From Paenibacillus_G filicis (lineage in GTDB: Bacteria; Bacillota; Bacilli; Paenibacillales; NBRC-103111): a DNA stretch of 64,000 nt. Shown here piece after piece: positions 1 through 7,923 of this stretch. The stretch covers positions 62,001-126,000 of the forward strand of contig NZ_JBBPCC010000009.1 in the NCBI RefSeq assembly GCF_038070315.1, written 5' to 3'. Below the pieces are notes generated by a model. The model had not been told where the DNA came from, did no database searches, and saw nothing but the letters and a program-made list of their open reading frames with translations. The position numbers and the translations under genes are program-made. Within the stretch, counting starts at the first letter, position 1. Every line of letters starts with the position of its first letter.

Positions 1-1
1 G

Positions 2-430
2 ACGGGTAAAGCGATTACGCTAGTCACCCCCAAGGATGGCAGACGATTAGCCGATATTGAAGCCTATATCGGGTTCGCGATTACCCAAGTCAAGGCTCCT
101 TCAGAGGAAACCGTTGATCTTCGAAAAGAAGAGTTCGAACAGAAGCTGCAGGCCAGAACGGTGAAAACCGATAAGCGTGAGCAATTAAACAAACAGATCA
201 TGAAGCTGAACTTCAATGGCGGCAAGAAGAAGAAGCTGAGGGCTGTAGATTTTGTCGGTACGATCGCCAAGCTGGAGGGAGTAACAGCCGAGGATATCGG
301 CATCATCACGATTTACGACAATGTGACCGATGTTGAGATTCTGAATGGCAAGGGATCGTACGTGCTGGAGATCATGAAAAATACGACGGTAAAAGGCAAG
401 CTTTTGAAGGTACGTAAGGGGAACAAGTAG
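2..430 (+). CDS. DEAD-box RNA helicase, C-terminal end (DbpA/YxiN type), partial
   Basis: The frame is open from the window edge and ends at TAG 428-430, so only the last 142 residues are seen. The final 75 or so residues (from RAVDFVGTIAKLEGV onward) match the small RRM-like RNA-binding domain that follows the two helicase lobes in DbpA/YxiN, which targets the helicase to hairpin 92 of 23S rRNA during 50S assembly. The stretch before it, with PKDGRRLADIEAYIG, fits the end of RecA-like lobe 2. The helicase motifs lie outside the window, so the assignment rests on the C-terminal domain. A strong terminator follows directly. Confidence 0.85.
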   Translation, partial: TGKAITLVTPKDGRRLADIEAYIGFAITQVKAPSEETVDLRKEEFEQKLQARTVKTDKREQLNKQIMKLNFNGGKKKKLRAVDFVGTIAKLEGVTAEDIGIITIYDNVTDVEILNGKGSYVLEIMKNTTVKGKLLKVRKGNK

Positions 431-441
431 AATGGCCTCTC

Positions 442-468
442 GGCCGTCCTTTGCAGGACGGCCTTTTC
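442..468 (+). terminator. Rho-independent terminator of the helicase gene
   Basis: A perfect 9-bp stem, GGCCGTCCT at 442-450 and AGGACGGCC at 455-463, with a 4-nt loop, is followed by TTTTC. It begins 12 nt after the helicase stop codon. Confidence 0.9.
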
Positions 469-482
469 ATTGGAAGTACATC

Positions 483-1160
483 TTAATAGATGGAAATATC
501 CGTTCCATACAGGTGAAGACGGAGGCGTCTGGCAATGGACAATGAAGAATAATTATCCCAGGATGTACTATATAAAGGAATCCGCTGAGACCGCCGTATC
601 GCTTGGGCCCAAGAGGATGCTACGCGCATCGCATACCCGTTTCCTCGATAATCCTTCAATGTCTCGACCCCGGCCTCGGCAGCCTTATCGCTGCTTCTTG
701 CGCTATAACAGACAGATACGGCCATGTTGTTCTCGGTAATCATAAAGCAAGGTCCTCGAAACTTTAGTTCCGATAATAGAGTGGGAAAACCTGGTTCCAG
801 GCAGTATTGATTGTCTTCCGTGACCAAGGTGGCTTCTGTGTAATCCCTTGTCGGTTCGTGAAATGCAAAAGCCGGACCTATCCATAAGCCTTTCATTTTT
901 TGGTCCTTCTCCAACGCTTGAATAACATTAGCAAGCTGCTCGGTTGAATCACCCTGATCCATGGATTGCAGGATGTCATGGATGAAGCGATTCGGTACAT
1001 CGCTGCGGAATCTTACCATACGGCCGGCAGCAGTCTGTCCCCAAAAAAGTCGGGGAGCAGGCTGGTGCGTTGACTCATTAATCGTCGTGATCCGTCCAGC
1101 TTGATCATGAACATAAAGCACTTCAGCTTGAATTTGCATGAGTTCTAAATGGTTGTACAA
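483..1160 (-). CDS. GNAT family N-acetyltransferase
   Basis: This 225-residue protein looks like an FR47/GNAT-type acetyltransferase. The acetyl-CoA binding half is at the C-terminus, with YRGNGYA (the R/QxxGxG/A pyrophosphate loop) and the later STSWDNYSSLSIARRL segment typical of this subgroup. The substrate is unknown. The first ATG at 1187 has no good ribosome binding site. A TTG at 1160 sits 6 nt behind a perfect AGGAGGT (1167-1173 on the minus strand), so I chose TTG; the ATG would add nine residues. It is convergent with the helicase gene and downstream of the dnaN paralogue on the same strand. Confidence 0.75.
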   Translation of the reverse strand: MYNHLELMQIQAEVLYVHDQAGRITTINESTHQPAPRLFWGQTAAGRMVRFRSDVPNRFIHDILQSMDQGDSTEQLANVIQALEKDQKMKGLWIGPAFAFHEPTRDYTEATLVTEDNQYCLEPGFPTLLSELKFRGPCFMITENNMAVSVCYSARSSDKAAEAGVETLKDYRGNGYAMRVASSWAQAIRRSQRIPLYSTSWDNYSSLSIARRLRLHLYGTDISIY

Positions 1161-1309
1161 AAGCTTACCTCCTCTATGGTTGGACATTCACCCTTTCTCT
1201 GTACGAGTTAATGATCATCCAGAATCACTCGCTTTCATCGTAGTCTGTATTTAAGATTCAATACGTTGTGATAGATTATCTTCTCACACATCTGAACAAA
1301 TTTCGATTA

Positions 1310-2446
1310 TTAATTCGCAGTTCTTATAGGTGTAATTAAAAATAAAGCAGATGAGGGATCATCTTTTGGTTGTATAACAAATGGGCTTACCTTGCCAGTA
1401 AATCTTAATCTGACGTACTCACTATCCACACAACGAAGTATATCAACAAGAAACTTTCCATTGAGAGAGATAGCAAACTCCTCGCCGTTCATTTCCTTCA
1501 AAGGAACTCCATCCTGAACATCTCCGATTTCCGCTGTCCTGGATAATAAATCTAATTTATGGGAAGTTGCCACTATCCTTACTACACTTTCACTAGCTAA
1601 TACAGTTGCGCGTTCAATAGCATTCAACAAACAAGCTGTTTCAGTAATTACCTCTGATACATAAGATTTTGGAATTACATTTTGAATAGATGGATAAACT
1701 CCCTCGATTAATGCGGATTGTACCTGAATGTTATTGGCTGTAAATCTTATTTGATTACGGCCGACTACAACTTCAGTTGTGTGATCCTCATCGTCCAATA
1801 TTTTAGCTGCTTCATATAGATTTTTCCCGGGGATAATAGCATTTGTCTCAGCATTGGCTTTATTTTCAATATGTATAGTTCGGGACGCAAGGCGAACTCC
1901 ATCCGTAGCAATGAACTTGAGTGATTCATTACTATACTCCAAACAAACCCCCGTTAATACGGGTCTAGTCTCGGACGTAGAAGCAGAAGTAGCCACCTGT
2001 TTGATGGATGAACTCAATAGAGCGTTATTGATTTTAAGTTTTAATACAGAGGAACCTTCAATGTTACTTAGGGAGGGGAAATCCGCAGGATTCATTCCAC
2101 ATAACCGAATCTGGGAATTTCCAGAAGTGATCGTGAGAATTAAATGATCCTTTGTTTCAAAATAAATAAATCCAGCATTAAACTTTCGAATAATTTCGTA
2201 AAAATACCGCGCTGGCACTACGATACCACCAGTTCTTTGAACGGTCATAGAGCTGTTATCCTGAGGAATCCTAGATTGAATCGTCATACTTGCGTTACTT
2301 GCCGTACAAACTAATTCATTTGCATAAGCCTGAATATGTATTCCTGTTAGAATGGGTGCTGAATTATTCGCCGATACAGCCTTTAACACGTGATGAAGAG
2401 CGTGTAAGAGGGAATCCTTTGTTACATGGACTAGCACAGACCTCAC
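1310..2446 (-). CDS. DNA polymerase III beta subunit (sliding clamp) paralogue
   Basis: The 378-residue product has full length for a bacterial beta clamp and three repeated clamp folds. Diagnostic stretches include APILTGIHIQA in domain I, SETRPVLTGVCLEY and FIATDGVRLASR in domain II, and a C-terminal segment ending FLITPIRTAN where housekeeping clamps end with a similar LITPVRT motif. It is not beside dnaA or recF, and its sequence is visibly AT-rich, so it is probably a second clamp rather than the main dnaN. The start is GTG at 2446; GTG at 2437 with AGGTGAGG just upstream is an alternative. It follows the ribbon-helix-helix gene by 18 nt and is probably co-transcribed with it. Confidence 0.85.
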   Translation of the reverse strand: MRSVLVHVTKDSLLHALHHVLKAVSANNSAPILTGIHIQAYANELVCTASNASMTIQSRIPQDNSSMTVQRTGGIVVPARYFYEIIRKFNAGFIYFETKDHLILTITSGNSQIRLCGMNPADFPSLSNIEGSSVLKLKINNALLSSSIKQVATSASTSETRPVLTGVCLEYSNESLKFIATDGVRLASRTIHIENKANAETNAIIPGKNLYEAAKILDDEDHTTEVVVGRNQIRFTANNIQVQSALIEGVYPSIQNVIPKSYVSEVITETACLLNAIERATVLASESVVRIVATSHKLDLLSRTAEIGDVQDGVPLKEMNGEEFAISLNGKFLVDILRCVDSEYVRLRFTGKVSPFVIQPKDDPSSALFLITPIRTAN

Positions 2447-2464
2447 CTATCCCTCAAAGTAAAA

Positions 2465-2698
2465 TTACGAATAATAGGATTCAATAATAGTACGGATAAC
2501 TTCCGAACGGGATAATTGATGTTCCGCACAATGTTCATCCATCTTTGCCCATATCTCATCCTTTAAGGTTAAGGACACTTTTTTAGTTGCGCCAATATTT
2601 TTTCTTCCAGCGCCTTTCCGAAGACCACCTCTTGTTGACATAAAACCTAGCTGACCTTCTTTATTTGAGATGCCTATTTTGATTTTTTCAGTACTCAT
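2465..2698 (-). CDS. Ribbon-helix-helix (CopG/Arc-like) DNA-binding protein
   Basis: The 77-residue protein has a basic, glycine-rich arm (RGGLRKGAGRK) followed by KVSLTLKDEIWAKMDEHC, a predicted beta strand and helix, and by LSRSEVIRTIIESYY, the second helix of an RHH fold. Such proteins act as dimers and often repress their own operon. The ATG at 2698 has AAGGGTG 8 nt upstream; a longer frame to 2755 would run through the promoter. It is followed 18 nt later by the sliding clamp paralogue, so it is likely that operon's regulator. An inverted repeat lies just upstream. Confidence 0.75.
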   Translation of the reverse strand: MSTEKIKIGISNKEGQLGFMSTRGGLRKGAGRKNIGATKKVSLTLKDEIWAKMDEHCAEHQLSRSEVIRTIIESYYS

Positions 2699-2715
2699 TT
2701 TGAATGCACCCTTAT

Positions 2716-2771
2716 AATTGATTTTAGTTACTTTAATCAATTTTGATATTACCATTTTATCACATCATCAA
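2716..2771 (-). promoter_or_regulatory. Promoter and operator of the RHH-clamp operon
   Basis: On the minus strand TTGATG (2766-2771) and TATCAA (2743-2748) are 17 bp apart and form a plausible promoter. Between it and the start codon is a perfect inverted repeat, AATTGATT (2716-2723) and AATCAATT (2735-2742), spaced by 11 bp. That position suits autoregulation by the RHH protein; this is inference. Confidence 0.5.
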
Positions 2772-2801
2772 TTGCCTTACAATATTTCGAATTATAGATA
2801 G

Positions 2802-2840
2802 AAAAAAACTGACCGTATAGGTTAGCACCGTAACGGTCAG
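2802..2840 (-). terminator. Rho-independent terminator of the APH-like gene
   Basis: Read on the minus strand, CTGACCGT (2833-2840) pairs perfectly with ACGGTCAG (2809-2816) and is followed by a run of seven T residues (2802-2808). It lies just downstream of the kinase-like gene. Confidence 0.9.
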
Positions 2841-2867
2841 TATTTATTAGTATTTTGACTTCTTAAT

Positions 2868-3857
2868 TCAACCTTCAACAAACCGCAGAGCGCATACGGT
2901 ATGATAATCGGCGATATTCCTCGCCAGTTGTTGATCTGGATATCCTCTATGAATGAGCTTTAAACCAGCCGCGATCAATGAAATATGATGATGAAATTTA
3001 TAAAATAACATTCTGTTTGGGTCGAGTTTATCATTCTTGAGATATCGGTAGAACTCCTCAAAACGAAATTCTAAAAAACTGTGTTCGTGCTCGATATCGA
3101 AAAACTCGGCCCCCTCTATATCGATTAGATAGGGTTCTAACGCAGGAGTGACCAACACATGGTTAGGACCTAATTCCCCATGTATAAATCCATAGCGGCT
3201 TCTAGGTTTTATGCTAGATTCAAGTTCGAGCAAGGTATCCAGCAGCTTAGTTTGATTTTCTCTGATTCCGTCCATATATTCAGAGGCATAAGATAATTGT
3301 ATTTTTGCATGTTCCAATTGTAAGAGATGGCATGGCTCCGTGTTATTCCCGCTATGATGTGGTTTCCCGTAGATTGATCTTTCGTTGGCATGCATGCCAG
3401 TGATCATTTCCCCCAATTGTTGAAACACGTTATCTTTAACCCGAGAATCGGAATGAGTGAAATAAGCTTCAGCCGTCTGTCCTGCCACATATTCAACGAG
3501 AGCATAATCAAAGGAGTAACGAATTCTTTCCTTATTCAAATCATAAAGAGCAGGAGTTCGAATGGAATGTTCAATTAAATATTTGTTATTTAATTCAAAT
3601 AAATCACTACCGAAGGATTGTGCATGTAGATGATTATTTGTTATTTCTTCTTGAAAATAATTCATGGTCATGTCCCAAACATACAAAACGCAGGAAAATC
3701 CATTCGTGCAGTCTATTTTGTAGACTGCCTTTTGTGCACCACCATGCATCTTCGTAATATCAGCAACTAAATAACTTGTACCAAAGACCTTCTCCATATA
3801 TTCCTGTAGGTGAGCAGGATCGAGGTGACAATAAAATTTCAAGGAACAGCACTCCAT
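2868..3857 (-). CDS. Aminoglycoside phosphotransferase-fold protein
   Basis: A 329-residue protein kinase-like (APH) fold is indicated by the catalytic loop GFIHGELGPNHVLV (aspartate replaced by glutamate in HGE) and the metal-binding segment LIDIEGAEFFDIE, matching the HGDxxxxN and DxD motifs of APH/ChoK enzymes. The substrate cannot be told. The frame extends upstream to an ATG at 3968, but that start lies inside the upstream gene's terminator, so the ATG at 3857 is preferred, although its ribosome binding site (AAAAGAAGAA) is weak. Base composition is AT-rich like the neighbouring clamp operon, suggesting a common origin. Confidence 0.65.
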   Translation of the reverse strand: MECCSLKFYCHLDPAHLQEYMEKVFGTSYLVADITKMHGGAQKAVYKIDCTNGFSCVLYVWDMTMNYFQEEITNNHLHAQSFGSDLFELNNKYLIEHSIRTPALYDLNKERIRYSFDYALVEYVAGQTAEAYFTHSDSRVKDNVFQQLGEMITGMHANERSIYGKPHHSGNNTEPCHLLQLEHAKIQLSYASEYMDGIRENQTKLLDTLLELESSIKPRSRYGFIHGELGPNHVLVTPALEPYLIDIEGAEFFDIEHEHSFLEFRFEEFYRYLKNDKLDPNRMLFYKFHHHISLIAAGLKLIHRGYPDQQLARNIADYHTVCALRFVEG

Positions 3858-3968
3858 TTCTTCTTTTATTGCCGGCAACCCTACTGTATAATAATTCCAA
3901 CAAAAAATATAGACTGTTTCTTTACGTTCTGTTATGATGTTGAATAAGGTCTTGAAAAAAATAGCCAT

Positions 3969-4006
3969 ACTAAAAAGCCTCTGGATTCATTCCAGAGGCT
4001 TTTTTT
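3969..4006 (-). terminator. Rho-independent terminator of the Pth2-like gene
   Basis: The hairpin pairs AGCCTCTGG with CCAGAGGCT around a short loop and is flanked by T runs on both strands. On the minus strand it follows the Pth2-like gene after about 30 nt. Confidence 0.8.
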
Positions 4007-4037
4007 GACTATATGATGTTCCGAGGCGCGCTGCTCC

Positions 4038-4394
4038 TCACATTAGCTTAAACCCGCCCACGACGCTGCGGATTTCCTCCTTGTCTGCAGGGGGGAGGAC
4101 GACGACGGTGAGCGACCCGCTCGGGATCTCCGTATGTCCAGCGTCACGGATGGAGAGGTAGCCGCTTTCACTAAGACGGAGCAGCTCGGCTTCGGTGCCG
4201 CGCAGCACGATTTTCTTCTGTCCGGCGTTCAGCCAAGCCTGGAAGGTCGCATGCGAGGACTTGTCGTTGAGCAGACAGTGCAGCGTCATCGTCGTGGCCG
4301 CATGGGCGACCTGGGCGGCGATTTTGCCGGGCGACATGCCGAGCTCGCTATTGACAACATAATACTGGACGATATCTCGAGTTGGTGCGGTCAT
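4038..4394 (-). CDS. Peptidyl-tRNA hydrolase Pth2-family protein
   Basis: The 118-residue protein carries the PTH2 fold signature near its N-terminus, YYVVNSELGMSPGKIAAQVAHAA, in which the Lys-Gly-x-x-x-x-Gln/His pattern of Pth2 is recognisable. Pth2 enzymes release peptides from stalled peptidyl-tRNA; the bacterial members are a minority beside the essential Pth1, so the role here is unproven. The ATG at 4394 has AAGGAGG 8 nt upstream and is preferred over the ATG at 4421. HxlR lies 140 nt upstream on the same strand. Confidence 0.75.
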   Translation of the reverse strand: MTAPTRDIVQYYVVNSELGMSPGKIAAQVAHAATTMTLHCLLNDKSSHATFQAWLNAGQKKIVLRGTEAELLRLSESGYLSIRDAGHTEIPSGSLTVVVLPPADKEEIRSVVGGFKLM

Positions 4395-4534
4395 GGGTAG
4401 GGCCTCCTTGATCAGGGACATAGAACCCCCTGCTATGAATAAGATAGGACGATGGGCGGATCAGCCTGTCCTACATGTGCATCTATACATAGGTATGCCA
4501 GGTCTGTCCCAAACATTCGGTGGCAGGCCTGCTT

Positions 4535-4936
4535 TTAGTCTATATCATTATGCTTCTTCTGCAGGTCATACCACTTGGCCGCCCATAGCTTCATTTCCTT
4601 AAGAATCTGGTGAAGATCCTCGCCCTTGGGCGTAAGCTTGTACTCCACCGTAACCGGTACGGTCGCGTAGGCTGTCCGTTCGAGGACGCCGTGCTCCTCC
4701 AGATGGCGCAAGGTGTCGGACAAGGATTTGGGGCTGATCGACACGAGCTTGCGCTGCAGCTCCCCGAAACGCATTTTCCCGCAGAACAGCTCCTTCAGCA
4801 CGAGAAAGGCCCATTTGCCGCCGATGACATCGAGCGCTTTCTCGATAGAACATTCGATATGCAGAGGTTCCTGCGGCATATATGGATTGGGAATACCGGC
4901 AGCGGCAGCCAGGGATTTCGATTCGGATACGGTCAT
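4535..4936 (-). CDS. HxlR family transcriptional regulator
   Basis: The 133-residue protein is a typical HxlR winged-helix regulator: IECSIEKALDVIGGKWAFLVL, then LFCGKMRFGELQRKL, ISPKSLSDTLRHLEEHGVL as recognition helix, and YKLTPKGEDL as wing. The cysteine in IECSIE is the residue used for thiol-based quinone and electrophile sensing in YodB/HypR-like members, so redox sensing is possible. No obvious divergent target gene exists; its neighbours are pdxK (same strand, upstream) and the Pth2-like gene downstream. Confidence 0.85.
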   Translation of the reverse strand: MTVSESKSLAAAAGIPNPYMPQEPLHIECSIEKALDVIGGKWAFLVLKELFCGKMRFGELQRKLVSISPKSLSDTLRHLEEHGVLERTAYATVPVTVEYKLTPKGEDLHQILKEMKLWAAKWYDLQKKHNDID

Positions 4937-5000
4937 CGCTCATCTTCCCTTTCAAGAAAAATTAGGATTTAAAACGCCAAAATACATGTACCGTTGAAGC

Positions 5001-5020
5001 AAGTAACCTTGAGGTAAGTA
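5001..5020. promoter_or_regulatory. Possible HxlR operator
   Basis: AAGTAACC and AGGTAAGTA occur head to tail around TTG at 5001-5020, about 65 bp upstream of the hxlR-like start, with an ACCT-TG-AGGT palindromic core. This kind of GTAA-rich dyad is common upstream of HxlR genes. The link is inferred from position. Confidence 0.3.
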
Positions 5021-5089
5021 TATCGGTTATTCGTAACGAGAGCAAAAGCTTTGCGGGCTACAAGTGAAAGAAGATCATTAAGACAGCAA

Positions 5090-5119
5090 AACACCCGGAA
5101 GCTTCCGGGTGTTTCTTGG
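5090..5119 (-). terminator. Terminator of pdxK
   Basis: AAACACCCGGAAGCTTCCGGGTGTTT is an almost loop-free palindrome directly downstream of the pdxK stop, with T residues on each side. It can act in both directions. Confidence 0.8.
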
Positions 5120-5124
5120 AATCA

Positions 5125-5934
5125 TTAAGCGTGATGCCGATAAGCGGAATGCAGGGTCGGTCCGACGTATTGATTAATCGGGAAGCCGTACTGAATCGCT
5201 TTGGTAATAAAGGCTTTGGCGGTGCGCACAGCATCCAGGATGCTTGCGCCCTTGGCCAGCTCGGCTGCGATTGCTGCTGAGTAGGTGCAGCCTGCGCCAT
5301 GCGTGTAGCCGGTAGCGAGCTTTGCTTCCTCGAACAGCTCGTAGCTGCGTCCGTCATACAGCAGGTCCACGGCCGTCGGATAGTCGAGCTTGGCGCCGCC
5401 CTTGATCAGCACGTAACGAACTCCGGCTTCATGAATACGCGCAGCGGCTTCCTTCATGTCGTCCAGTGTCGCGATCGGAGCGGTTCCGGCGAGCTGGGCC
5501 GCCTCGAACAGATTCGGCGTGACGATGTCTGTCACCGGCAGCAGCAGCTCGCGCATGGCAATTCCGGTCTCCGGATGCAGCGCCTCGTCATTGCCCTTGC
5601 AGATCATGACAGGGTCGACGACGACGTTCGGCAGCTTGCGGCTGCGAATCGTCTCCGCCACCAGCTCGATTAGCTCGACGGAGCCGAGCATGCCGGTCTT
5701 GAGCGCTTCGACGCCGATGCCGTCCAGCACCGTATGAAGCTGCTCGGCAATGGTAGCCAGAGGGATCGGGTGGACGCCGTGCGACCAGCCGTTGTCTGGG
5801 TCCATGGTCACGATCGTCGTTAGGACGGTCATGCCGTAAACGTCCCGTTCCTGGAACGTCTTCAGGTCTGCTTGGATGCCTGCTCCTCCGCTTGTATCGG
5901 AGCCTGCTATGGTCAGTGCTTTATGGATGCTCAT
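5125..5934 (-). CDS. pdxK: Pyridoxine/pyridoxal/pyridoxamine kinase
   Basis: The 269-residue ribokinase-fold enzyme phosphorylates B6 vitamers to make pyridoxal phosphate. It begins MSIHKALTIAGSDTSGGAG, the ThiD/PdxK N-terminal substrate loop, has VVDPVMICKG in the middle, and ends with the anion-hole motif THGAGCTYSAAI containing the catalytic Asp-equivalent cysteine found in the Bacillus PdxK subgroup. It resembles that subgroup more than HMP-phosphate kinase ThiD, although ThiD activity cannot be excluded. ATG 5934 follows GGTGGAGG by 9 nt; the upstream ATG at 5988 lacks such a site. Confidence 0.85.
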   Translation of the reverse strand: MSIHKALTIAGSDTSGGAGIQADLKTFQERDVYGMTVLTTIVTMDPDNGWSHGVHPIPLATIAEQLHTVLDGIGVEALKTGMLGSVELIELVAETIRSRKLPNVVVDPVMICKGNDEALHPETGIAMRELLLPVTDIVTPNLFEAAQLAGTAPIATLDDMKEAAARIHEAGVRYVLIKGGAKLDYPTAVDLLYDGRSYELFEEAKLATGYTHGAGCTYSAAIAAELAKGASILDAVRTAKAFITKAIQYGFPINQYVGPTLHSAYRHHA

Positions 5935-6099
5935 CTCTCTGTTTCCTCCACCCCATGTGATCGGTCGGTATTCGACAACTTTCATCATTATAGCATAATA
6001 TTCGTTTTTCGGAATTGGGAAGGTTTCATGGTAAAATAGAGAGGAGCCGTCTGCGCGATTTCAGCCTAGACGATTACGAGATACAAGGAGCCAACTGCC

Positions 6100-7089
6100 A
6101 TGCTGTTTATCGATAACCGCAATATTCACGACCCGTCTCTGAATCTGGCGCTGGAGGAGTACGCGCTGCGCCGTCTGCCTGCCGAGCATGATTACCTGCT
6201 GTTCTATGTCAATGAGCCGTCGATCATTATCGGGAAAAATCAGAACACCGCTGAGGAAATCAACCGAGATTATGTGGAGCGTAACGGCATTCATGTCGTT
6301 CGCCGCCTGTCCGGTGGAGGTGCGGTGTACCATGACCACGGCAACTTGAATTTCAGCTTTATTACCCGCGATGACGGGGCGTCGTTTCATAATTACCGCA
6401 AATTTACCGAACCGGTGATTGCAGCTCTTCATAAGTTAGGCGTAGAGGCAGAACTGACCGGACGCAATGACATTCAGGTCGGCGAGCGCAAGATTTCCGG
6501 CAATGCCCAGTTCGCTACCCGCGGACGCATGTTTACCCACGGGACGCTGCTGTTCGACTCGCAGATGGAGAATGTGGCCTCGGCCTTGAATGTGAACCCG
6601 GAGAAAATGAAGTCCAAGGGCGTCAAGTCCGTCCGCAGCCGGGTCGCCAATATTAAGGAATTTCTCGCTGAACCAATCAGCATGGAACAGTTCAAGTCGC
6701 ATCTGCTGGACTCCATTTTTGCTGGAGAAGCGGCAAGCCGATATGAGCTGACAGAGGAGGATTGGACGGCAGTACGAGAGCTGGCGGATACGAGATACCG
6801 CACCTGGGAATGGAATTACGGGTTGTCCCCTGCCTTCAATGTCCAGCATACGAAGCGGCTGACGGCCGGAACCTTCGACATCCGGCTGCTAGTGGAAGAG
6901 GGCGTGATTCGGGAGGCGACCGTGTTCGGAGATTTCTTCGGCCAGCGCGATGCATCCGAGTTTATGGATCGGCTGCTTGGCATTCGCTTCGAGACGCAGG
7001 CGGTAGCGGAAGTGATCCGCCAATCGGATCTTCAGGCTTATTTCGGACCGGTGACGGAAGAAGAGTGGCTGGAGCTGATCATGGGCTAG
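6100..7089 (+). CDS. lplJ: Lipoate-protein ligase
   Basis: The 329-residue enzyme adenylates free lipoate and attaches it to lipoyl domains of 2-oxoacid dehydrogenases and GcvH. Visible motifs are RRLSGGGAVYHD (the conserved RRxxGGGxVxHD loop), NLNFSFI, and GERKISGNAQ, which contains the catalytic lysine, followed by HGTLLFD. A C-terminal accessory domain completes the length normal for LplJ. ATG 6100 follows AAGGAG with suitable spacing. It is divergent from pdxK, and nothing nearby suggests an operon. Confidence 0.92.
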   Translation: MLFIDNRNIHDPSLNLALEEYALRRLPAEHDYLLFYVNEPSIIIGKNQNTAEEINRDYVERNGIHVVRRLSGGGAVYHDHGNLNFSFITRDDGASFHNYRKFTEPVIAALHKLGVEAELTGRNDIQVGERKISGNAQFATRGRMFTHGTLLFDSQMENVASALNVNPEKMKSKGVKSVRSRVANIKEFLAEPISMEQFKSHLLDSIFAGEAASRYELTEEDWTAVRELADTRYRTWEWNYGLSPAFNVQHTKRLTAGTFDIRLLVEEGVIREATVFGDFFGQRDASEFMDRLLGIRFETQAVAEVIRQSDLQAYFGPVTEEEWLELIMG

Positions 7090-7143
7090 TCGAGGGGCAT
7101 AGCTGCGGAAATAAGGTCATTTTGGAAAAATCAGAAAAATGTG

Positions 7144-7200
7144 TTGACATCTATTCCGATATCCATTTATACTTCCATTTAACCGAGTGGAATTATCGGA
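7144..7200 (+). promoter_or_regulatory. Promoter of the FMN reductase gene with inverted repeat
   Basis: TTGACA (7144-7149) and TATACT (7168-7173) are 18 bp apart. TCCGATA (7155-7161) and TATCGGA (7194-7200) form an inverted repeat that brackets the -10 region, a likely operator of the sulfur cluster. Confidence 0.55.
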
Positions 7201-7235
7201 TTATAAAAACGACTTAGAGAGGGGATAAGATTGCT

Positions 7236-7802
7236 ATGGCAAAGATCGCGGTTATTTCAGGGAGCCCGACGGAAACGTCCCGGCTGAACGGACTGCTGCA
7301 TGCCGTGCGTGCGCTGGTGGAGGGAGAGGGCTGGGAATACAATGAGATTCAGGTCCGTTTGCTGCCTCCTGAGGATCTGATTTATACCCGGTTCGACAGT
7401 TCGTCGATCATCGAAGCCAACCGGATTGTGGCCGAAGCGGATGCCGTAGTCGTCGCGACTCCGATCTACAAGGCTTCCTATACAGGTGTTTTGAAAACAT
7501 TCCTCGATCTGATCCCGCAGAAAGGGCTTGATCGCAAAATCGTGCTGCCGCTGGCGCTCGGAGGTACGATCGCTCATCTGCTCGCGATCGATTATGCATT
7601 GAAGCCTGTGCTGTCCGCACTGGGAGCCCAGCATATCCGGGCAGGAGTTTACGCACAGGATGCCCAGATCACCAGACTGGACGGAGGAGGCTTCGAGCTG
7701 TCTGAGGAGCTGCAGGATCGTCTAGAGCTTGCTGTCACGGACTGGATTCGCGAGATCCGCAAGAATGTCAAGGAACAGGAATCACTGATCGCCAATTCTT
7801 AA
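7236..7802 (+). CDS. NADPH-dependent FMN reductase (SsuE type)
   Basis: The 188-residue flavodoxin-like protein opens with AVISGSPTETSR, the phosphate-binding loop of the NADPH-dependent FMN reductase family, and contains ATPIYKASYTGVLKTFLDL, a segment strongly conserved in SsuE. SsuE supplies reduced FMN to two-component flavin monooxygenases that cut C-S bonds. Two such monooxygenases (LLM and NtaA types) follow downstream, so this is most likely their reductase partner. Its own terminator separates it from the LysR gene. Confidence 0.85.
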   Translation: MAKIAVISGSPTETSRLNGLLHAVRALVEGEGWEYNEIQVRLLPPEDLIYTRFDSSSIIEANRIVAEADAVVVATPIYKASYTGVLKTFLDLIPQKGLDRKIVLPLALGGTIAHLLAIDYALKPVLSALGAQHIRAGVYAQDAQITRLDGGGFELSEELQDRLELAVTDWIREIRKNVKEQESLIANS

Positions 7803-7828
7803 GAAATGCCGTCGACCGGAACGACCGG

Positions 7829-7888
7829 AGACGCTTCGGCCTGTATGCGAACGGAAGGTTTGCGTGCGGGAGCGAAGCGTCTCTTTTT
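7829..7888 (+). terminator. Terminator of the FMN reductase gene
   Basis: AGACGCTTCG (7829-7838) pairs perfectly with CGAAGCGTCT (7873-7882), followed by CTTTTTG. It overlaps the first possible ATG (7864) of the LysR frame, which argues against that start. Confidence 0.8.
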
Positions 7889-7923
7889 GTTTATTGCTTA
7901 GGATGCAGAGAGGGGGAACGAGG

